Assembly: GCF_003867015.1 (NCBI RefSeq)
Contig: NZ_CP032548.1
Location: forward strand, 3,105,001-3,169,000
Length of the DNA: 64,000 nt
Direction of reading: 5' to 3'
From: Tenacibaculum singaporense
GTDB lineage: Bacteria; Bacteroidota; Bacteroidia; Flavobacteriales; Flavobacteriaceae
Below the pieces are notes generated by a model, which had not been told where the DNA came from, ran no database searches, and was given only the letters and a program-made list of their open reading frames with translations. Position numbers and translations under genes: made by a program. Positions 18,097 through 27,170 of this stretch are shown in pieces (the stretch's first letter is position 1; each line of letters begins with the position of its first letter).

Positions 18097-20844
18097 ATGA
18101 AAAAATTAATTTTAATTACCTTATGCTTGGTAAGTGTTTTAGGATACTCACAAAGCAAATCTGGTTTAAAAGGGAGGGTTTTAGACGAAACTAATCAACC
18201 TTTACCTGGAGCTACGATTAGCATTCCTTCTTTACAAGTTGGATTTTCTACCGACTTTAATGGAAACTACGAACTTTTAAACATTCCTGTAGGAAATTAC
18301 GAGGTTCAAATATCATTCTTAGGTTATCAAACCTTAACAGAAACCATTACGCTAACAAACAACATTAAATCTAAAAACTTTTCTCTAACACCTAAAATAG
18401 ATAGATTAGACGAAGTTGTTATTAAAGGAAGTATTGGAAAAGGGCAAGCTAAAGCCTTAAATCAACAAAAAAACAAAGAGAATATAACTAATATTATTTC
18501 TGCTGATCAAGTAGGAAAGTTTCCTGATGCCAATATTGGTGATGCTTTAAAACGTGTTCCTGGTATTTCTATGCAAAACGACCAAGGAGAAGCTAGAGAT
18601 ATTGTTATCCGTGGGTTAGCCCCTCAATTAAACTCTGTAACCTTAAACGGTGACAGAATTCCATCTGCTGAAGGAGATAACCGTAGAGTTCAAATGGACT
18701 TAATTCCTTCAGACATGATTCAAACCATTGAGGTTAACAAAGCAGTAACTCCTGATATGGAAGGAGACGCTATTGGTGGCTCTGTTAATTTAGTTACACG
18801 CTCTGCTCCTACTACTTTTAGAGCTTTTGTTGCTGGTTCTTACGGACAAAATCCTGTAAGAAATACGCCTAACTATAATGTTTCTGCATTAGTTGCTAAC
18901 AGAGCTTTTAAAGACAAACTAGGCTATGTAATCAATGCTTCATATAACTCTAACGATTATGGTTCAGATAATGTTGAGTTTGAATGGGAAAAAGAAAATA
19001 ACAAAACATACATTGGTGAACACGATATTAGACGTTACGATGTAAAAAGAAATAGAATGAGTGTTTCCGCCAACTTAGACTGGACACCTGACAACAACAA
19101 TACGCTTTTCTTTAAGTCAATGTACAATCAGAGAAACGACTATGAAAACCGTTATAGAGTGCGTTTTAGAAAAATAGACGAACCAGATGCTACAGGATTA
19201 TCAAAAGCTGAAGTACGTCGTCAAACTAAAGGAGGTATCAACAATGATACGAATGACAACACACGTTTAGAGCGCCAAAGCACTTATAATATATCTGTAG
19301 GTGGAGAACACATTATTTTCGGAAACATTAAACTAAACTGGAAAACAGGAACTGCCAAAGCCAAAGAAGAACGTCCAGACGAACGTTATATTAGTTTTGA
19401 GAATGATGACATTGAAGTTATGCAAGACTTCTCGCGAACAAACTTCCCTGTATTACGACCAACAAACAATGACTTTAATGATCCTTCAACTTTTGATTAC
19501 AAAGAAGTAACCCAACAACAAGGATTTACACAAGAACGTAAAATCAGTTCTAATTTTGATGTTTTGGCTCCTATCAATGCTACAGGAGCTTACAAAAACT
19601 CTTTAAAATTTGGTTTTAAGTACAAGTACAAAGAAAAAGTAAGAGACAATAGCTTTTATGAGTATGATTTAGAAGATCAATTTCCAACCATGAACACTAC
19701 CACTACTAATGACTATACTATTAATGGTTATTTAGCAGGTAACGATTATAAATCAGGGCTTTTCGTTTCAAAAGAATTTTTAGGAAATTTAAACCTAACA
19801 GGTGGTGAACTTGTGCTTGATGAGTTTGTTCCTGAAAACTACGATGCTAATGAAAACATTTATGCAGCATACGGAATGTTACAACAAAACTTAGGTAACA
19901 ACTTTTCTTTTATTGCTGGGGTAAGAGTTGAAAAAACAACAATAGATTATAATGGTTTTGCTATTGATGTTGAAACAGCTGATGATTTAAGTGATGTAAC
20001 TAAAACATCAGGAACTCGAAACTATACCAACTGGTTACCTAATTTACAAGCAAAATACAATATTGATAAAAATACTATTGTTAGAGCTGCTTGGACAAAT
20101 ACAATTGCTAGACCTAACTATTACGATTTAGTACCTTATAGAAACATTAATAGTGATGATATTGAAGCTGAGTATGGAAACCCTAATTTAGATCCTACTG
20201 AAGCGATGAACTTTGATTTAATGTTTGAACACTATTTTAGCAATGTCGGAATTATATCTGCCGGAGTTTTTTACAAAGATTTAGATAAATTTATTTACAA
20301 TTCAGTTACTGAAGAACCAATTACCGTTGGGGGGGTTACAGAAACCTATGATGTTACACGACCTTTTAACGGAGGTACTGCTGAAATTTATGGTTTTGAA
20401 GTGGCTTTACAACGTAAGTTAAACTTCTTACCCGGTTTCTTAAGAAACTTAACAGTGTATGGTAACTATACCTATACAGACTCTAAAACAGATGGTATTG
20501 CTGACAGAGAAGATGGGTTACCTTTGGCTGGTGCTGTTAAAAACATGTTTAACGGATCGTTGGCCTATGAAAGTTCTAAACTATCAATTAGAGCCTCTTT
20601 AAACTTTGCTGATGATTATATTTTTGAATACGGAGATGATGCTTTTACAGATGTATTTTATGACGAACAATTGTTTGTAGACCTAAATGCTTCTTACCGT
20701 ATTACTAAAAACTTACAAATCTTTGCTGAAGCAAAAAACTTAACCAATCAAGAATTACGCTTTTATCAAGGAGCAAAGCATCAAACAATGCAAGCTGAGT
20801 TTTATAACTATAACTGGAATGCTGGTTTAAAATACAATTTTTAA
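18097..20844 (+). CDS. TonB-dependent receptor with CarboxypepD_reg domain, likely phytate-linked
   Basis: This 915-residue outer-membrane active transporter has a signal peptide (about 1-19, ending GYSQ). A carboxypeptidase-regulatory-like domain follows (GLKGRVLDETNQPLPGATISIP, about 22-105). The plug domain (about 125-235) contains FPDANIGDALKRVPGI, VIRGLAPQLNSVTLNGDRIPS and GDAIGGSVNLVTR. The 22-strand barrel ends YNWNAGLKYNF with a terminal Phe. The gene is separated by only 2 bases from a beta-propeller phytase gene, which suggests coupled import of phytate or its dephosphorylated inositol products. The substrate is inferred from that neighbour only. No anti-sigma or extracytoplasmic sigma factor gene is adjacent. 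Confidence 0.9.
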   Translation: MKKLILITLCLVSVLGYSQSKSGLKGRVLDETNQPLPGATISIPSLQVGFSTDFNGNYELLNIPVGNYEVQISFLGYQTLTETITLTNNIKSKNFSLTPKIDRLDEVVIKGSIGKGQAKALNQQKNKENITNIISADQVGKFPDANIGDALKRVPGISMQNDQGEARDIVIRGLAPQLNSVTLNGDRIPSAEGDNRRVQMDLIPSDMIQTIEVNKAVTPDMEGDAIGGSVNLVTRSAPTTFRAFVAGSYGQNPVRNTPNYNVSALVANRAFKDKLGYVINASYNSNDYGSDNVEFEWEKENNKTYIGEHDIRRYDVKRNRMSVSANLDWTPDNNNTLFFKSMYNQRNDYENRYRVRFRKIDEPDATGLSKAEVRRQTKGGINNDTNDNTRLERQSTYNISVGGEHIIFGNIKLNWKTGTAKAKEERPDERYISFENDDIEVMQDFSRTNFPVLRPTNNDFNDPSTFDYKEVTQQQGFTQERKISSNFDVLAPINATGAYKNSLKFGFKYKYKEKVRDNSFYEYDLEDQFPTMNTTTTNDYTINGYLAGNDYKSGLFVSKEFLGNLNLTGGELVLDEFVPENYDANENIYAAYGMLQQNLGNNFSFIAGVRVEKTTIDYNGFAIDVETADDLSDVTKTSGTRNYTNWLPNLQAKYNIDKNTIVRAAWTNTIARPNYYDLVPYRNINSDDIEAEYGNPNLDPTEAMNFDLMFEHYFSNVGIISAGVFYKDLDKFIYNSVTEEPITVGGVTETYDVTRPFNGGTAEIYGFEVALQRKLNFLPGFLRNLTVYGNYTYTDSKTDGIADREDGLPLAGAVKNMFNGSLAYESSKLSIRASLNFADDYIFEYGDDAFTDVFYDEQLFVDLNASYRITKNLQIFAEAKNLTNQELRFYQGAKHQTMQAEFYNYNWNAGLKYNF

Positions 20845-20846
20845 GA

Positions 20847-21911
20847 ATGAATAATGTATACAAAATAACACTTACTTGCCTTATTTTAAGCGCTTGTAAA
20901 GTTGAAAAAATAGTCCATCAAAACCCGCAAGCAAAACCAGTAGTAGCTTTAGTTGCTGATGCTGAAACAGACCCCGTAACTTCTTTTGACGATGCTGCTG
21001 ATGACCCGTGTGTGTGGATAAATCCCGCTGATGTAACAAAATCAACCATAATTGGTACAAACAAAAAAGAAGGTTTAGAAGTTTATAATTTAGAAGGTAA
21101 ACGCTTGTATTCTTATAAAATAGGACGTGTAAACAATGTTGATATTCGCGATGGGTTTTCACTAAACGGAAAAGAAGTTTCAGTAGTTACCGCTAGTAAT
21201 AGAACCTACAATACTATTTCTATACTAACTGTAAAACCTACAGGTGAACTAGAAGATGCTGCTGCAAGAAAAATAACTTCTAACTTAAAAGAAGTATACG
21301 GTTTAGGGATGTACAAGAGCCCTAAAACTAACAAATTTTATGTTTTTATGGTTGGTAAAAAAGGCGGTGTTGAACAATGGGAATTGTTTGAAAACAACAC
21401 TCAAATTGATGCCGAGTTAGTCCGTGAATTTTCATTAGGAAGTCAAGGAGAAGGTATTGTTGCCGATGATGTACATGCCAAAGTATATATTGGAGAAGAG
21501 AACAAAGCCTTATGGAAATATGATGCAGAACCCAATGCTGAAAACAACCGTGTAAAGGTTATCAGTACCAAAGACTTGAATATGAAAGATGATTTTGAAG
21601 GTGTTACCTTATACGATGCTGGAAACGGAAAAGGATACATTATTTTATCCTCACAAGGAAATAACAGTTATGCTGTTTTCGATAGAGTTAGCAATCAATA
21701 CCTAGGAAGTTTTTCATTAAAAGACGGTGCTATTGACGGTACCTACGATACGGACGGAATTGATGTAACCTCTGTTAATTTTGGCGCGAAATATCCTAAA
21801 GGATTCTTTATTGCGCAAGATGGTGCTAATACCCAAGATAAAGACAGTTTACATCAAAATTTTAAAATCATTGATTGGCAAAAAATTTCTAAAAGTCTAC
21901 ATTTAGATTAG
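20847..21911 (+). CDS. Beta-propeller phytase (3-phytase), lipoprotein
   Basis: This 354-residue protein belongs to the Ca-dependent beta-propeller phytase family, which releases phosphate from inositol hexakisphosphate. The start is the ATG at 20847; the leader MNNVYKITLTCLILSAC has a lipobox with Cys at residue 17, so the enzyme should be membrane-anchored. Family motifs are TDPVTSFDDAADDPCVWINP, GTNKKEGLEVYNLEGK, NNVDIRDGF, EGIVADDVHAKVYIGEE, DDFEGVTLYD and FFIAQDG. The acidic clusters fit the Ca2+ sites. It is transcribed with the upstream TonB receptor (2-base gap), forming a probable phosphate-scavenging pair. Confidence 0.9.
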   Translation: MNNVYKITLTCLILSACKVEKIVHQNPQAKPVVALVADAETDPVTSFDDAADDPCVWINPADVTKSTIIGTNKKEGLEVYNLEGKRLYSYKIGRVNNVDIRDGFSLNGKEVSVVTASNRTYNTISILTVKPTGELEDAAARKITSNLKEVYGLGMYKSPKTNKFYVFMVGKKGGVEQWELFENNTQIDAELVREFSLGSQGEGIVADDVHAKVYIGEENKALWKYDAEPNAENNRVKVISTKDLNMKDDFEGVTLYDAGNGKGYIILSSQGNNSYAVFDRVSNQYLGSFSLKDGAIDGTYDTDGIDVTSVNFGAKYPKGFFIAQDGANTQDKDSLHQNFKIIDWQKISKSLHLD

Positions 21912-21939
21912 TCAAATTAGTGTGTTTGTTATGTAATTT

Positions 21940-21972
21940 AAAAGCCTTTTGGTAAAACCAAGAGGCTTTTTT
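21940..21972. terminator. Bidirectional terminator between the phytase and DUF4136 genes
   Basis: AAAAGCCTTTTGGT (21940-21953) pairs with ACCAAGAGGCTTTT (21957-21970) with one G-U pair and a 3-base loop. A-run and T-run flank the stem, so it suits both the + strand phytase gene and the convergent - strand gene. Confidence 0.85.
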
Positions 21973-21979
21973 AAATATC

Positions 21980-22495
21980 TTATTTCGGCGGATAATTATT
22001 AATCACTTTACCAATTACTTTTTGAAAATGTAATTTCTTTTGTTCTGGAGTAGCTTTTTCTCTTATTTCACTAGTAGCAATTCCTTGCCATATTAACTGG
22101 TTGTCTTTACTTTCAACAAAATCAATGGTTAACTGCTGGTTTATTTTTCTACTTTCAATAGGAATACCTCCTGAAATTCCAAATCCAACATTTCTTCCAC
22201 CACTTCCTAAGCCAACACCTATCGTATTTCTGTTAAGAGATTCTCTTTCCTCAGCTAAAATATTAATATACATATCTGGGTTTTCAGTTAACTGCATCCC
22301 TTTGGCTTCCAAAGCAGTCGTTATTTCATAAGTGACTCTTTTTACATCCAACTCATTTAAACCTTTACCTGCATCTTCAAAAAAATTAAAAGTCTTATAC
22401 TGACTGAAATCTGTTTGACTATCGTAATCATATACTACTTTAGAAGAGGCACAACCAATAATAACTAACAGAAAAAAATATTTGTAATACTTCAT
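21980..22495 (-). CDS. DUF4136 family lipoprotein
   Basis: This 171-residue protein starts at the ATG at 22495, giving a clean lipoprotein leader MKYYKYFFLLVIIGCASS with lipobox IIGC. An upstream ATG at 22525 would add MINYMVKNLY and weaken the signal, so it was rejected. The mature part begins VVYDYDSQTDFSQYKTFNFF, the standard opening of DUF4136. It continues with the Gly-rich GVGLGSGGRNVGFGISGG and QLTIDFVESKDNQLIWQGIA. It is a periplasmic-facing lipoprotein of unknown function, common in Bacteroidota and Gammaproteobacteria. Confidence 0.85.
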   Translation of the reverse strand: MKYYKYFFLLVIIGCASSKVVYDYDSQTDFSQYKTFNFFEDAGKGLNELDVKRVTYEITTALEAKGMQLTENPDMYINILAEERESLNRNTIGVGLGSGGRNVGFGISGGIPIESRKINQQLTIDFVESKDNQLIWQGIATSEIREKATPEQKKLHFQKVIGKVINNYPPK

Positions 22496-22547
22496 ATATA
22501 AATTCTTTACCATATAATTAATCAAAAACTATACCTTATAAAAATAC

Positions 22548-22576
22548 AAAAAGCCTCGTTTACACGAGACTTTTTT
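22548..22576 (-). terminator. Terminator after the S8 peptidase gene
   Basis: AAAAAGCCTCGT and ACGAGACTTTTTT form a stem with one C-A mismatch and a 4-base loop. It lies about 20 bases past the stop of the - strand S8 peptidase gene and ahead of the DUF4136 gene. Confidence 0.7.
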
Positions 22577-22597
22577 CTAAGGTTAATTAGTTGATTT

Positions 22598-24082
22598 TTA
22601 TTGAACTGCTTTTAACGCATCAATATTTCCATACCCAAACTCTGAATGTTTGTTTGGATAAAAATCAGCAGACTCTTTCATTTTTTGTAAAACTTGTTCT
22701 CTTGACCAAGTCGGGTGCTTAGCCCATACTAGAGCAGCAATACCTGCTGTGGTAGCTGTAGCTACAGACGATCCTCCAACATAATTTGTTTGACCATCGT
22801 AATAACTCAACACAGGAATTTTATTATCCGTTCCGTTAGTACGTTGCATTTGTACCGTAAAATCAATTTGCGATCCTGTATGACATACATCACACTTACT
22901 ATATTGTCCTTCTTTAACACCTGTTACCGCAACAGTTTCAGACATACTTGCTGGAAAAATTACTCCATACCAAGTAGTAAACGAAGTAGACGTTCCTCCG
23001 GCAGCTAAGATCATTTTTCCTTTGCTATGTGCATATTTTATTGCATCTGAAACATTCCCTATACTAAACGGATATCCTAACGACATTGATATTACTTTCA
23101 CGTCACTTCTGTTTGCCAAAGCTGTTAACGCCTCAACAATTCCTCTTTTTTCATGATAATCGTCAATAACTACATTCTCAACGGCTCTGTAAGTTACCAA
23201 ATTAGCATTGTAAGCAACCCCTACAGGTAAGTTATCATTATTTCTTGGTGCTGTAGCTATAGCAGCCATCTTAGTCCCATGACCACACTTATCATTAACT
23301 CCGTCATAATTGTTTGACCATGCCCACCAAGAATCTACAAAAGTCCCATACTTTTGAACTGTTCTTCCTGATGAATATCCATCGTTAAAATATTGGTTCA
23401 TCCATCGTTGTTCTGGTGATAATCCTGAGTCTACTATCGCTACAGTTACTCCTGCTCCAGTACTGTAATTCCATGCTTGTGGAATTTGATGAGCATCAAA
23501 AGACCAAGGTACTTTCGCCCCAGGTACCACAGTACGATAATCGTTTGTATTTAAAGTAGCGGTTCCGTAACCACACCCTGAAGAACCAGATGAATCTGAT
23601 TTAGCTTGTGCAGTTGACTCTAAAAAACTATATCCTCCTGGTTCTATATAACGAACTCTGCTATCTTTTAATAAGACATTTATTGTTTCCTTGTTGGTAA
23701 CTTTAATGTCTAATACATTAATATTTTCGTTTACATATAGTTCCGTTTCTCCTTTTGCTGAAGTAGGTTCAAAGCTCCTTACTAAGGCTAGTAACTCATT
23801 TTTAATATTAGTACTTTCTTCACTCCTAGCATAATTGTTTTTTGAAGTACCATAACCAATTGTTAAGATATTTTCTCCATGATTTACTGCACTCCATATA
23901 GTATGAGCATCTTGTGACATCCATTTGAAATCTCCAGTTTTTTGTAAAGATTCCTTAATTTTTGAATTGATTTCTTTTTTGGTAAGTAAATCTTGATCTT
24001 GTTTTATGTCTAATGCTTCATCATTATTAGAACATGAGATCATAGTTAAAACAACTGTTAGGCTTAAAAGTATTTTTTTCAT
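22598..24082 (-). CDS. Subtilisin-like S8 serine peptidase, lipoprotein
   Basis: This 494-residue exported endopeptidase has the leader MKKILLSLTVVLTMISCSNN, whose lipobox (MISC, Cys17) indicates lipid anchoring. An inhibitor-like propeptide spans about 20-150. The catalytic triad is clear: Asp218 (VAIVDSG), His268 (CGHGTKMAAI) and Ser439 (GGSSVATATTAGIAALVWA). Where most subtilisins have the oxyanion-hole Asn (AAGN), this protein has Gly363 (LAAGGTSTS), so activity may be altered. There is no T9SS C-terminal domain. It is monocistronic, with a terminator downstream and the M28 peptidase gene upstream on the same strand. Protein scavenging is the likely role. Confidence 0.88.
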   Translation of the reverse strand: MKKILLSLTVVLTMISCSNNDEALDIKQDQDLLTKKEINSKIKESLQKTGDFKWMSQDAHTIWSAVNHGENILTIGYGTSKNNYARSEESTNIKNELLALVRSFEPTSAKGETELYVNENINVLDIKVTNKETINVLLKDSRVRYIEPGGYSFLESTAQAKSDSSGSSGCGYGTATLNTNDYRTVVPGAKVPWSFDAHQIPQAWNYSTGAGVTVAIVDSGLSPEQRWMNQYFNDGYSSGRTVQKYGTFVDSWWAWSNNYDGVNDKCGHGTKMAAIATAPRNNDNLPVGVAYNANLVTYRAVENVVIDDYHEKRGIVEALTALANRSDVKVISMSLGYPFSIGNVSDAIKYAHSKGKMILAAGGTSTSFTTWYGVIFPASMSETVAVTGVKEGQYSKCDVCHTGSQIDFTVQMQRTNGTDNKIPVLSYYDGQTNYVGGSSVATATTAGIAALVWAKHPTWSREQVLQKMKESADFYPNKHSEFGYGNIDALKAVQ

Positions 24083-24206
24083 TTTCGAAGGGGTTTAAAT
24101 TAAAACTTTTCGAATATAGTAAAATTTTAATATAACTTTAACACTTTAAACAATTTAAAATATATATAATTAACGTTTTATTAAAAACACAACACCCAAT
24201 CCCAAT

Positions 24207-24233
24207 AAAAAAGGAGCTCATGGCTCCTTCTTT
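24207..24233 (-). terminator. Terminator after the M28 peptidase gene
   Basis: AAGGAGC (24211-24217) pairs with GCTCCTT (24223-24229) around TCATG. Read on the - strand it is followed by a run of six Ts, right after the M28 gene. Confidence 0.85.
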
Positions 24234-24253
24234 ACTTTAAGTTTTCAATATGT

Positions 24254-25252
24254 TTACTCCATCTTTACTCTAGTAGGTGTGTCTTTTCCTTCAATAATAC
24301 TTTGAGTTCCTCTAGCAACTGCTTTAACAGTTTCTGTTAATACAGTCATATTTAAGGTTTCAGCTTCATCTGTTACTTTATGATAATCCGCATCGATATC
24401 AATCGGAGTGGTTGAAAATGTATGGGACGGTACCCCTAAACGAGCTAATGAAGCATTGTCTGATCGTAAGAACAATTGAAATTTAGGGTACGGATCTGGA
24501 AACAACTTATATCCTGAACCTTCCAAATTCTTCTGAATTATTTTACCAAAATCTGATTTATCAAAACCAGTTAACCATGCCGTTTTTGGTCCTGTTTTAG
24601 GTTGCTTTCCAATTAACTCTAAATTAATTCCTGCTACAAATTTACTAGCATCAATTCCTTTTCCAAAGTATTCAGAACCTACTAATCCCATTTCTTCAGC
24701 AGTAAAACATACAAACAAAATACTACGCTCATTGTTTCCTTTTTTAGCATAATATTCAGCTAATGATAATACACCAGTAACACCAGAAGCATCATCATTC
24801 GCTCCATTAAAAATTCTATCACCTTCTCCATCTTTCTTTACACCTAAATGATCATGATGTGCAGATACAATAACAAACTCATCTTTTTTAGACTTTCCTT
24901 CTAACAAGCCTATAATATTGCTCATTTTAATACCCTTGTATTCAAAATTTTGACGATACGTAGTTAATGTGTCAAAAGTTTTTAACCCAATTCTTTTGTA
25001 TTCATTTTCTATATACTGAGTTGCTTTTTTCATTCCCTCAGTTCCTGGTTTTCTACCTTCCATTTCATCTGAAGCAAGTGTATATAAGTGTTTTCTTACT
25101 AAAGTAGAATCAATTAATACTTCTTTACTTTCTTCTTTCTGAGTTACCTCAACAGTATTCACAGCAACTTCGTTACTAGTCTTTTTAGTTTGCTTGCACG
25201 ACAGTAAAACTGATATACTTACAAGTGCTAATGGATATAAAACTTTTTTCAT
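24254..25252 (-). CDS. M28 family zinc aminopeptidase, lipoprotein
   Basis: This 332-residue exported metallopeptidase has the leader MKKVLYPLALVSISVLLSCKQ with lipobox LLSC. The two-zinc M28 site is visible: His and Asp in VSAHHDHLG, the bridging Asp in GANDDASG, the Glu pair in FTAEEMGLVGSEYF, a further Asp ligand near FLRSDNASLA, and the late His in DADYHKVTDE. It removes N-terminal residues from peptides and likely works with the neighbouring S8 peptidase. It is divergent from kdsA. The length is usual for single-domain M28 proteins. Confidence 0.9.
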   Translation of the reverse strand: MKKVLYPLALVSISVLLSCKQTKKTSNEVAVNTVEVTQKEESKEVLIDSTLVRKHLYTLASDEMEGRKPGTEGMKKATQYIENEYKRIGLKTFDTLTTYRQNFEYKGIKMSNIIGLLEGKSKKDEFVIVSAHHDHLGVKKDGEGDRIFNGANDDASGVTGVLSLAEYYAKKGNNERSILFVCFTAEEMGLVGSEYFGKGIDASKFVAGINLELIGKQPKTGPKTAWLTGFDKSDFGKIIQKNLEGSGYKLFPDPYPKFQLFLRSDNASLARLGVPSHTFSTTPIDIDADYHKVTDEAETLNMTVLTETVKAVARGTQSIIEGKDTPTRVKME

Positions 25253-25295
25253 TCTTTATTTATTTAAAAGCCTAAATATAGCCAATTTAATTTCT

Positions 25296-25303
25296 TAATT
25301 TTG
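25296..25303 (+). promoter_or_regulatory. Candidate -7 promoter element for kdsA
   Basis: TAATTTTG matches the Bacteroidota TAnnTTTG element and lies 16 bases before the kdsA ATG, which would leave a very short leader. No clear -33 TTG is seen at the right distance, so this is tentative. Confidence 0.35.
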
Positions 25304-25319
25304 TTGAAAATTTTTAAGG

Positions 25320-26138
25320 ATGACTTTAACTGATATTCCAAACATAAAACATACTGATTCAAACAACTTTTTCTTACTAGCTGGTCCTTGTGCTATTGAA
25401 GGAGAAGATATGGCAATGCGAATTGCTGAAAAGGCAATTACCATTACTGATAAATTAGAAATTCCTTATGTATTTAAAGGGAGTTTTAAAAAAGCGAATC
25501 GTAGTAGAATTGATAGTTTTACAGGAATTGGAGATGAAAAAGCCCTTAAAATTTTACGTAAAGTTTCTGAAACTTTTAATGTTCCTACTGTAACAGATAT
25601 TCATGAAGTTTCTGATGCTAAAAAGGCAGCTCAATATGTAGATGTATTACAAATTCCTGCTTTCTTAGTTCGTCAAACCGATTTAGTAGTTGCTGCTGCA
25701 AAAACTGGTAAAGTTGTGAATTTGAAAAAAGGACAATTTATGAGTCCTGAAGCTATGCAGCATGCTGTAAAAAAAGTTCATGATGCGGGAAACCCAAAAG
25801 CGTGGATAACTGATAGGGGTACTATGTTCGGATACCAAGATATGATTGTTGATTTCCGTGGAATTCCTACTATGCGTGAATATGCTCCTACGGTATTGGA
25901 TGTTACCCACTCCTTGCAACAACCAAACCAATCAAGCGGTGTTACCGGTGGGCGTCCTGATATGATTGAAACTATTGCTCGTGCTGGTGTAGTAAATAAT
26001 GTTGATGGTTTATTTATCGAAACACATTTTGATCCTGCTAATGCTAAAAGTGATGGTGCTAATATGTTACATCTTGATTATTTAGAAGGTTTGTTAACCA
26101 ACTTGGTTAGCATTAGAAAAACCATTAATAATTTATAG
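25320..26138 (+). CDS. kdsA: 3-deoxy-8-phosphooctulonate synthase (KdsA)
   Basis: This 272-residue cytoplasmic enzyme condenses phosphoenolpyruvate with arabinose 5-phosphate to form KDO-8-phosphate for lipopolysaccharide. Motifs are LAGPCAIEGEDMAMRIAE, YVFKGSFKKANRSRIDSFTG, VTDIHE, FLVRQTDLVVAAAKTG, VNLKKGQFMSP and DVTHSLQQPN. The start at 25320 gives the normal length. At the metal-site position that distinguishes metal-dependent from metal-independent enzymes it has Asn (KKANRSR after GSFK), and the LAGPC Cys is also present; I do not assign a class. The downstream transglutaminase-like gene is on the same strand with a 39-base gap. Confidence 0.93.
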   Translation: MTLTDIPNIKHTDSNNFFLLAGPCAIEGEDMAMRIAEKAITITDKLEIPYVFKGSFKKANRSRIDSFTGIGDEKALKILRKVSETFNVPTVTDIHEVSDAKKAAQYVDVLQIPAFLVRQTDLVVAAAKTGKVVNLKKGQFMSPEAMQHAVKKVHDAGNPKAWITDRGTMFGYQDMIVDFRGIPTMREYAPTVLDVTHSLQQPNQSSGVTGGRPDMIETIARAGVVNNVDGLFIETHFDPANAKSDGANMLHLDYLEGLLTNLVSIRKTINNL

Positions 26139-26177
26139 GCACAATTTTTGTTTCATACAATTGTTTTTAATTCATAT

Positions 26178-27128
26178 ATGAAACAACTTCTTTTTTTATT
26201 CTTTCTAGCTACTACTATCGTAAGTGCACAAGACTTTTCTTTAATTGAAGAGAAAGTAAATAGTTACCCTAAATTTAGTAAAGTAGAACGTCTAGCTCAG
26301 CAGATAGCAAGCGACTTTAAAACTAACGAACAACAAGTACAAGCTGCTTTTTATTGGCTTAGTAATAATATACGATATGATTTGGATGCATATTATCGTC
26401 CAAAAAACAAACGAATTTCTTTTAGATACAGGAATGAGCAAGAAAAGTTAGAGAAATTACAAGCTATAAAGGATAAAATTGTAAATGAAACCTTATTAAC
26501 TCAAAAAGCTATTTGTGAGGGGTATGCGCAAACTTTTTCGAAAATATGCTCTATACTCCAAATTGAAAATGAAGTTATAAAAGGATATATCAGAAATTCA
26601 TCAAATGATATAGCAAATCCTAAAATCAATTCCAATCATGCTTGGAACGCTGTTAAACTGAATGGTAAATGGATTTATATTGATGTCACCTGGGCAGCTG
26701 GAGTTGTAAATAATAACAGATGGCAACCTTTATTTAATTCTTATTATTATAACATTCCTAAAGAAAAGTACTTTAGAACACATTTTCCAGAAAAAACACT
26801 TTGGCAGTTAAGAGTTGGTAGAATAGATAAAAAAGACTTTTACAATCAGCCAATTTACGATGCTTCTTTTTTAAAATCTGACCTAGAACTAATTTCACCT
26901 TTAAAAGGGATATTAGACAAAAACGCTACTATTGAACTAAAAATTAAAAACATACACCCTAATCAATCAATTTTCCTAGGCTATAGTGGATATCGATATG
27001 CTGTAAAACCAGATAAAATATCTACTAAAAATAATATTACTACAGTTACAACAACTCCACTTGACAATAGCAAACAGTTATTTTTAATTATAGATAAAGA
27101 GGTTATGCTTGAATTTTTGATTCAATAA
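26178..27128 (+). CDS. Transglutaminase-like exported protein (copy 1)
   Basis: This 316-residue protein starts at the ATG at 26178, giving the signal peptide MKQLLFLFFLATTIVSAQ. A TTG 30 bases upstream was rejected. The transglutaminase/cysteine protease core is complete: Cys113 (AICEGYAQTF), His154 (NSNHAWNAVKLNGKW) and Asp169 (IDVTWA). An N-terminal motif (QVQAAFYWLSNNIRYD) is typical of the family. The C-terminal 90 residues look like a beta-sandwich. The next gene is a paralogue with the same layout. Its substrate is unknown; such proteins act on peptide bonds or crosslinks in the periplasm or outside. Confidence 0.85.
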   Translation: MKQLLFLFFLATTIVSAQDFSLIEEKVNSYPKFSKVERLAQQIASDFKTNEQQVQAAFYWLSNNIRYDLDAYYRPKNKRISFRYRNEQEKLEKLQAIKDKIVNETLLTQKAICEGYAQTFSKICSILQIENEVIKGYIRNSSNDIANPKINSNHAWNAVKLNGKWIYIDVTWAAGVVNNNRWQPLFNSYYYNIPKEKYFRTHFPEKTLWQLRVGRIDKKDFYNQPIYDASFLKSDLELISPLKGILDKNATIELKIKNIHPNQSIFLGYSGYRYAVKPDKISTKNNITTVTTTPLDNSKQLFLIIDKEVMLEFLIQ

Positions 27129-27170
27129 TTATTTTTCACCTTTATTGTTTATATTGCAATAAATTGATTC

